This document shows positions 6,704 through 10,397 of a DNA stretch of 10,397 nucleotides, piece by piece. The stretch is taken from positions 1 to 10,397 of the forward strand of contig JACCRJ010000297.1 in the NCBI GenBank assembly GCA_013813615.1. Direction: 5' to 3'. The DNA is from Lautropia sp. Its GTDB lineage: Bacteria > Pseudomonadota > Gammaproteobacteria > Burkholderiales > Burkholderiaceae_E. Both the position numbers and the translations under genes were made by a program. The stretch's first letter is position 1. Each line of letters begins with the position of its first letter. The notes below the pieces were generated by a model. The model saw only the letters and a list, made by a program, of their open reading frames with translations. It was not told where the DNA came from and did no database searches.

Positions 6704-7491
6704 TGTTCGGATTCGGCCGCAAGCAGACGACCAGCGACGACGAGGGTTTTGTCTCGCACCTGATCGAGCTGCGCAACCGGGTGGTGCAGTCGCTGATCGT
6801 GGTGCTGCTGATGTTCGGCGTGTGCTTCTATTTTGCGCCGGACCTGATGCGCTTCCTGGCGCTGCCGCTGAATGACGCATTGCCCCCAGGTTCCAAGGCG
6901 GTGTTCATCGCCGGCGAGGGCGCCTTCTTCACGTTGACCAAGATCGCCTTCCTGGCGGCAATCCTCGGTTCGATGCCCTGGATCCTCTACCAGGCCTGGG
7001 CGTTCGTCGCGCCCGGGCTCTACGCTCACGAGCGGCGCTTCGCGCTGCCGTTGATCGTCTCGTCGGTCTGCTTCCTCGTGCTCGGCATCTCTTTCGCCTA
7101 CTACTTCGTGCTGCCGGCCGCCTATAAATTCTTCTTTGCATTCGCGGAGCGCACCGGCGCGGACGTGATGCAGGACTTGCAGCGCTACTGGGATTTCACG
7201 CTTTCCATCTTCTTCGGCTTCGGCCTGACATTCGAGGTGCCGGTGGTGGAGATGCTGCTGGTCAAGCTCGGGATGGTGAGCCAGCAGCAGTTGCGAGAGG
7301 CCCGCCGCTATGTTTTCGTCGGCGCCTTCATCGTCGCGGCAGTGCTGACACCGCCTGATGTCCTGTCACAGTTCATGCTGGCAATTCCGCTGATACTGCT
7401 CTACGAACTGGGCATCTTCCTGGCCGGGTTCCTCTCGGCTCACAGCCGTGCACCGGACGACGAGCCGGGCGAGGAAAGTCCGGCGCCCTGA
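6703..7491 (+). CDS. tatC: Sec-independent protein translocase subunit TatC
   Basis: TatC is the multispanning receptor that reads the twin-arginine signal peptide. The 262 residues have the expected order: cytoplasmic N-terminus with FVSHLIELRNRVVQSL, then six hydrophobic spans. Conserved AFVAPGLYAHERR lies before the third span, and the later spans include FFGFGLTFEVPVVEMLL and AVLTPPDVLSQFMLAIPLILLYELGIF. The tail is short and acidic. It overlaps tatB by one base (TGATG), so the two are probably translated together. The gene ends the + strand operon; the degS-like gene converges on it after 42 bp. Confidence 0.97.
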   Translation: MFGFGRKQTTSDDEGFVSHLIELRNRVVQSLIVVLLMFGVCFYFAPDLMRFLALPLNDALPPGSKAVFIAGEGAFFTLTKIAFLAAILGSMPWILYQAWAFVAPGLYAHERRFALPLIVSSVCFLVLGISFAYYFVLPAAYKFFFAFAERTGADVMQDLQRYWDFTLSIFFGFGLTFEVPVVEMLLVKLGMVSQQQLREARRYVFVGAFIVAAVLTPPDVLSQFMLAIPLILLYELGIFLAGFLSAHSRAPDDEPGEESPAP

Positions 7492-7498
7492 GCAACGA

Positions 7499-7517
7499 GG
7501 CTGCGGGCCAGGCAGCC
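7499..7517. terminator. Weak inverted repeat between convergent tatC and degS-like gene
   Basis: GGCTGC (7499-7504) pairs with GCAGCC (7512-7517) across a 7-base loop. It lies in the 42-bp gap between convergent stops, where a shared terminator would be expected, but there is no T-run on either side. The stem is short, so chance is a real alternative in GC-rich DNA. Confidence 0.25.
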
Positions 7518-7533
7518 GCACGCCGGTTCAGGT

Positions 7534-8760
7534 TCAGCGCCCCAGCGGCGCCGCCTTGGGATTCGGCCGGGTGCCGATCACGATCGGCAACTCCACCACG
7601 TCCGCGTCCCGCAGGAAGCGGAATCGCGCGATGGATCCCGGGGGCAGCAGCGAGATCATGCTGAGCATGGTGGTGACGCTGGTCACCGGCTTGCCGTCCA
7701 TGCTCGTGAGAATGTCGCCCACTTTCACGCCGGCTTTCTCGGCCGGACCGCCGCGCATGAGGCCGGCGATGATCGCACCGTCCTTGCGCGGCAGCCGGAA
7801 GGCTTCGGCCAGTTCCGGGGTGACGTCCTGCGGTTCGACGCCTATATAGCCGCGGATCACCCGGCCGTGCTTGATGATCTGGTTCATCACGTCCTGCACC
7901 GTCGACGCCGGAATGGCAAAGCCGATGCCGAGCGAGCCGCCCGTGCGGGAGTAGATCGCTGTATTGATTCCGAGCAGGCGGCCGGCGGTGTCCACCAGCG
8001 CGCCCCCCGAATTGCCGGGATTGATGGCAGCATCTGTCTGGATGAAGTTCTCGAAGGTGTTGATGCCCAGTTGCGTGCGACCCAATGCGGAGATGATGCC
8101 CATGGTGACCGTCTGTCCGACGCCGAACGGGTTGCCGATCGCCAGGACCACGTCGCCGATCTGAGCGCTCGAAGCGTCGCCGAACTCGATGGCCGGCAGG
8201 TCCTTGCGATCGGCCTTCAGCACTGCCAGGTCGGTCTCCGGGTCGCTGCCGACCAGCTTGGCGCGAACTCGCTGGCCATCGGCCAGCACGACCTCCGTCT
8301 CGCCTTCCTCTTCCAGGACATGGTGATTGGTGAGGATGTAGCCGTCGGCACTTGCGATGACACCAGAGCCGAGGTTGGAATTGGAATCAGGCCGGGGGGC
8401 GCCATCGCCCGGCCGGCGCGACTTCGGCTCGCGCAGGAAAGGCGAGCCGAGTCCGGCCGCCGGCGTTTCGCCGGTCAGGATGTTGACCACCGCCGGTGTG
8501 GCGCGCCGGGCCGCCTCGCTGTATGACAGAATGGTCGCGCCGGGCGCCTGCGAGGGCTGTGCTCCGGAAGATTGCGCCGCGGCGCCCCTGCCGGCCTCGG
8601 AGCCGCGGCCGGAAGTTGCGGGAATCCCTGTGGAAACGCCGTTCTCGGCCGCATGGCGCAGCGGACGTGGCAGCCACTCCGGCCTCAGGGTCGCCAGCAC
8701 GAAGAGGGCGGCCAGCACGATAGTGACACCCTGGGCGAAGAGCAACCAGTATTTCTTCAA
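7534..8760 (-). CDS. degS: Membrane-anchored HtrA/DegS-type serine protease with one PDZ domain
   Basis: A 408-residue S1C-family protease. An N-terminal membrane anchor (about residues 4-24) is followed by a Ser/Ala/Gly-rich linker (about 40-75), the trypsin-like domain, and a single PDZ domain (about 302-395). The catalytic triad is intact: His147 in TNHHVL, Asp177 in DLAVLK and Ser251 in NPGNSGGAL. One anchor plus one PDZ is the layout of DegS/AlgW, which sense misfolded envelope proteins and start sigma-E activation; soluble DegP/DegQ have two PDZ domains. The regulatory partner is not in view, so the specific role is inferred. The start is TTG 8760 (MKKYWLLFAQ), with AGGAG 10 bases upstream and no nearby ATG. 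Its position next to tatC is common in betaproteobacteria. Confidence 0.9.
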   Translation of the reverse strand: MKKYWLLFAQGVTIVLAALFVLATLRPEWLPRPLRHAAENGVSTGIPATSGRGSEAGRGAAAQSSGAQPSQAPGATILSYSEAARRATPAVVNILTGETPAAGLGSPFLREPKSRRPGDGAPRPDSNSNLGSGVIASADGYILTNHHVLEEEGETEVVLADGQRVRAKLVGSDPETDLAVLKADRKDLPAIEFGDASSAQIGDVVLAIGNPFGVGQTVTMGIISALGRTQLGINTFENFIQTDAAINPGNSGGALVDTAGRLLGINTAIYSRTGGSLGIGFAIPASTVQDVMNQIIKHGRVIRGYIGVEPQDVTPELAEAFRLPRKDGAIIAGLMRGGPAEKAGVKVGDILTSMDGKPVTSVTTMLSMISLLPPGSIARFRFLRDADVVELPIVIGTRPNPKAAPLGR

Positions 8761-8799
8761 CTCGGACAGGCTCCTGAGCGCAGGGGCGGGGATGGCAAG
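8761..8799. promoter_or_regulatory. Short divergent intergenic region between the degS-like and Nif3 genes
   Basis: Only 39 bp separate the two divergent starts, too short for two complete non-overlapping sigma-70 promoters. Promoters for one or both genes must overlap the other gene's coding sequence. I see no convincing -35/-10 pair in it. It contains the AGGAG for the protease gene and a G-rich stretch (8782-8791) ahead of the Nif3 ATG. Confidence 0.35.
8771..8775 (-). promoter_or_regulatory. Ribosome binding site for the TTG-started degS-like gene
   Basis: On the minus strand AGGAG lies 10 bases before the TTG at 8760. It supports a TTG start, since no ATG or GTG fits better before the membrane anchor. 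Confidence 0.5.
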
Positions 8800-9549
8800 A
8801 TGGTCAGCACGCCGGACTTGGTCCGATACCTGGATGAACTGCTGAATGCATCCTTGATCAGGGATTATTGTCCAAACGGTTTGCAGGTGGAAGGCGGGCC
8901 GGTTGTTTCACGGGCAGTCTTCGCCGTCACCGCGAGTCTGGCGGTGGTCGAGCAGTCGGCGGCGCAAGGGGCACAGGCGCTGCTGGTGCACCACGGCTAT
9001 TTCTGGCGCGGCGAGGATCCGCGAGTGATCGGTCCCCGGCGGCGCCGGCTCGCGGGCCTGCTGGCCGCGGACATCAACCTGATCGGCTACCACCTCCCGC
9101 TTGATCTGCACCCCGAACTGGGCAACAACGCCCAGTTCGGCAACCGCATGGGCTGGTCGGTCGAGCAGACCGGCGGCGACAGGAGCCTGATCGCACTCTG
9201 CACGCTGGAGCAGCCGCTGTCGGCAGCGCTGCTGAGCGAGCAACTGCAGGCGCAACTGGAGCGGGAGCCTCTCCTGGTAGGCGACCTGGGGCGCGAGTTG
9301 CGGCGGATCGCCTGGTGTACAGGCGGCGCGCAGGACATGCTGCAGGACGCCATCGACCTCGGCGCCGACGCCTTCATCAGCGGGGAGATTTCGGAGCGGA
9401 CCACGCACCTGGCGCGGGAAGCAGGGGTCGTTTACGCCGCTGCCGGCCATCACGCTACAGAGCGCTACGGCATCCAGGCTTTGGGGCGACACCTGGCGGA
9501 GCGCTTCGACATCGACGCCGTCTTCGTGGACGATCCTAATCCGGCTTGA
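8800..9549 (+). CDS. Nif3-like dinuclear metal centre protein (NIF3/YbgI family)
   Basis: A 249-residue NIF3-family protein. Members form toroidal hexamers with a two-metal site; the E. coli homologue YbgI has often been annotated as GTP cyclohydrolase I type 2, but the cellular role is not settled. Visible motifs are NGLQVEG near the N-terminus, the metal-binding His pair in LLVHHGYFW (64-65), YHLPLDLHPELGNN, and near the C-terminus ISGEISERTTHLAREAG followed by GHHATERYGIQAL. ATG 8800 gives the family length and MVSTPDLVRYLDELL. The open frame extends upstream into the degS-like gene on the other strand but without homology. It diverges from that gene with 39 bp between starts, and its stop lies 16 bp from the stop of convergent mscL. 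Confidence 0.93.
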   Translation: MVSTPDLVRYLDELLNASLIRDYCPNGLQVEGGPVVSRAVFAVTASLAVVEQSAAQGAQALLVHHGYFWRGEDPRVIGPRRRRLAGLLAADINLIGYHLPLDLHPELGNNAQFGNRMGWSVEQTGGDRSLIALCTLEQPLSAALLSEQLQAQLEREPLLVGDLGRELRRIAWCTGGAQDMLQDAIDLGADAFISGEISERTTHLAREAGVVYAAAGHHATERYGIQALGRHLAERFDIDAVFVDDPNPA

Positions 9550-9565
9550 GTCCCGGGCCGGCGGC

Positions 9566-10009
9566 TCAGGCGGGACGCCTCAGCGAATCCCGGATTTCGC
9601 GCAACAGCAGCACGTCTTCCGACGGGGCGGCCGGCGCTGCTGCCGGTTTATCCGCAATCACCATGCGCTGCGCCCGATTGAACAGGCGGACCATCTGGAA
9701 GATGATGAACGCCAGGATAAGGAAGTTGATCAGCACGGTGATGAAGTTGCCATAGGCCAACAAGGGGACACCGGCCTTGGTGAGTGCTTCGTAGGTTCGC
9801 GGTACCCCCTCGGGCACCCTCGAGCTCAGGACGATGAAATAGTTGGAGAAGTCGAGGCCGCCGAAGATGGCGCCGACGATCGGCATCACCATGTCCCGCA
9901 CCAGCGATTCCACGATCCTGCCGAAGGCGGCGCCGATGATGACGCCGATGGCGAGATCGATCACGTTGCCCTTGACCGCGAACTGCCGGAACTCTGACAT
10001 CATCGACAT
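9566..10009 (-). CDS. mscL: Large-conductance mechanosensitive channel MscL
   Basis: MscL opens under membrane tension to release solutes during hypo-osmotic shock. The 147 residues are the usual size. The N-terminal [24 protein letters not shown] holds the amphipathic S1 helix and the pore-lining TM1, with the Gly/Ala pattern that packs the gate. [15 protein letters not shown] and DFSNYFIVL follow, then TM2 ([19 protein letters not shown]) and the charged C-terminal bundle ending in [13 protein letters not shown]. The start at 10009 (MSMMSEFRQ) is chosen over 10003, 10000 and a longer frame to 10033 because GAGGAG lies exactly 5 bases upstream. It converges on the Nif3 gene. Confidence 0.96.
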   Translation of the reverse strand: MSMMSEFRQFAVKGNVIDLAIGVIIGAAFGRIVESLVRDMVMPIVGAIFGGLDFSNYFIVLSSRVPEGVPRTYEALTKAGVPLLAYGNFITVLINFLILAFIIFQMVRLFNRAQRMVIADKPAAAPAAPSEDVLLLREIRDSLRRPA

Positions 10010-10014
10010 GGCGA

Positions 10015-10020
10015 CTCCTC
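10015..10020 (-). promoter_or_regulatory. Ribosome binding site of mscL
   Basis: GAGGAG on the minus strand, 5 bases before the ATG at 10009. It selects this start over the two ATG codons just downstream and the longer open frame. Confidence 0.7.
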
Positions 10021-10048
10021 GAAGCTGCCGCAACCGGCGGTGCGCCCG

Positions 10049-10077
10049 AGTATGGTTTCGTCACCCGGAAGCGGCAA
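10049..10077 (-). promoter_or_regulatory. Candidate sigma-70 promoter of mscL
   Basis: On the minus strand TTGCCG (10077-10072) and CATACT (10054-10049) are separated by exactly 17 bases. Each matches its consensus hexamer at four of six positions. Transcription would begin near 10042 and leave a leader of about 33 bases before the mscL ATG. Confidence 0.4.
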
Positions 10078-10120
10078 GTGTTCCGGCGAGCGGCAACGCG
10101 CCTGCCGCAGCGTGTGGCGC

Positions 10121-10319
10121 GGCCCGACCCGGTCCGCCGGCAGGCCCCTCGGTTATACTCTAGGAGCCTGTCGGGGTTGGGCAAGGGGGCGCGCGGTGGA
10201 AGGCAGGGATGAGATGCAAGGCGCTCGAAGGGGTCAATACCAGGGGTATTGACCCCTTCGAGCAACGCCGCAGATCGCCCTGCCATCCGCCGCCCGCAGG
10301 GTTCGCACCGGGTCGGGCC
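10121..10319. repeat. Outer inverted repeat enclosing the first large palindrome
   Basis: GGCCCGACCCGGT at 10121-10133 is the perfect 13-base reverse complement of 10307-10319. It encloses, off-centre, the palindrome centred on 10243; the left side carries about 46 extra bases, including TATACT at 10154-10159. The same motif reappears at 10384-10396 with one mismatch, again inverted, so the block has three alternating copies. Confidence 0.55.
10189..10297. repeat. Long interrupted palindrome, potential cruciform or hairpin
   Basis: Two nested arms share the centre at 10243. The inner arm, GCTCGAAGGGGTCAATACC at 10223-10241, pairs perfectly over 19 bases with 10245-10263 around the loop AGG. 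The outer arm 10189-10208 pairs with 10278-10297 at 17 of 20 positions. A mismatched internal loop of 14 bases on each side separates them. A perfect 19-bp stem of mixed composition is far beyond chance. The lack of a T-run and its location upstream of mscL argue against a simple terminator. I infer a mobile or dispersed repeat (MITE or REP-like) or a structured RNA. Confidence 0.75.
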
Positions 10320-10397
10320 CCATGCGGCGTTGCGCAACCTGGTCGATATCCTTGATATCGACCAGAACACGCGCCTTGCCTGGGGCCCGACGCGGTG
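10306..10397. repeat. Second large palindrome, reaching the window edge
   Basis: The apex is CTGGTCGATATC (10339-10350) paired perfectly with GATATCGACCAG (10354-10365) around the loop CTT. The base is 10306-10322 paired with 10381-10397 at 16 of 17 positions. Both share a centre near 10352, with a poorly paired middle. The right arm ends exactly at the last base of the window, so the true extent is unknown. It shares its left base with the first palindrome. Confidence 0.65.

Larger units (their letters stand above)
10010..10397. other. Gene-poor region upstream of mscL
   Basis: These 388 bases contain the mscL leader and candidate promoter (10010-10077), about 40 bases in which I see nothing specific, and then the palindromic block from 10121 to the edge. 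No tRNA, transposase or confident coding frame is visible. One + strand frame stays open from 10213 to the edge, and its last part could encode LRNLVDILDIDQNTRLAWG. It has no ATG and lies over the palindromes, so I do not call it a gene. Confidence 0.5.

Noticed and set aside
7867..8526. 219-codon + strand frame opposite the protease gene
   Set aside because: It is antisense to the DegS-like catalytic domain, whose triad is intact; the translation is Arg/Ala-rich with no domain.
10154..10159. TATACT as a + strand promoter -10 box
   Set aside because: No acceptable -35 hexamer lies 16-18 bases upstream in this GC-rich stretch, so I did not call a promoter.
10121..10397. Integron attC site or retron RNA as an explanation for the palindromes
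   Set aside because: I see no attC core pair (RYYYAAC with GTTRRRY) bounding the repeats and no integrase or reverse transcriptase in the window. It could be reconsidered only with sequence beyond the edge.
1..10397. CRISPR array, tRNA, rRNA, complete insertion sequence or defence cassette
   Set aside because: No regularly spaced direct repeats, cloverleaf, rRNA segment, transposase or defence-gene motif is visible on either strand.

Overview
The window is a GC-rich chromosomal segment with the gene order of a betaproteobacterium. The his operon runs straight into hit and tatABC and is followed by a convergent DegS-like protease gene. The protein sequences look closest to Rhodocyclales or a neighbouring order. 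That placement rests on gene order and remembered family sequences, not on a search.

Left region (1-5846, all + strand): the distal his operon in the order hisD (3' part)-hisC-hisB-hisH-hisA-hisF-hisI-hisE, then a HIT-family protein gene. The genes are tightly packed, with stop/start overlaps at hisF/hisI and hisI/hisE. Together they cover the histidine pathway from PR-ATP hydrolysis (HisE, HisI) through isomerisation (HisA), imidazole ring formation (HisF/HisH), dehydration (HisB) and transamination (HisC) to histidinol oxidation (HisD). Unusual points are an in-frame HisD-HisC fusion joined by an Ala/Pro/Val linker, a Gln at the expected catalytic His of HisH, and a 15-bp tandem repeat that lays down three in-frame ATG codons at the start of hisI. 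There is also an Ala/Gly repeat insert in HisC and a non-ATG, extended HisF N-terminus.

Middle region (5914-7491, + strand): tatA, tatB and tatC, the complete twin-arginine translocase. A perfect hairpin lies between tatA and tatB, and tatB and tatC overlap.

Right region: a membrane-anchored DegS/HtrA-type serine protease (- strand) converges on tatC and diverges from a Nif3-family gene (+ strand). Nif3 converges on mscL (- strand). Beyond mscL, positions 10010-10397 hold no convincing gene. They hold a candidate mscL promoter and a set of long, nested inverted repeats that continue to the window edge and look like a dispersed palindromic or MITE-type element. I do not recognise its family.

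I see no CRISPR array, tRNA, rRNA, defence cassette or complete transposase. Most of the window is core metabolism and export. The unexplained content is the fusion and low-complexity insertions in the his operon, the HisH substitution, and the palindromic block at the right end.
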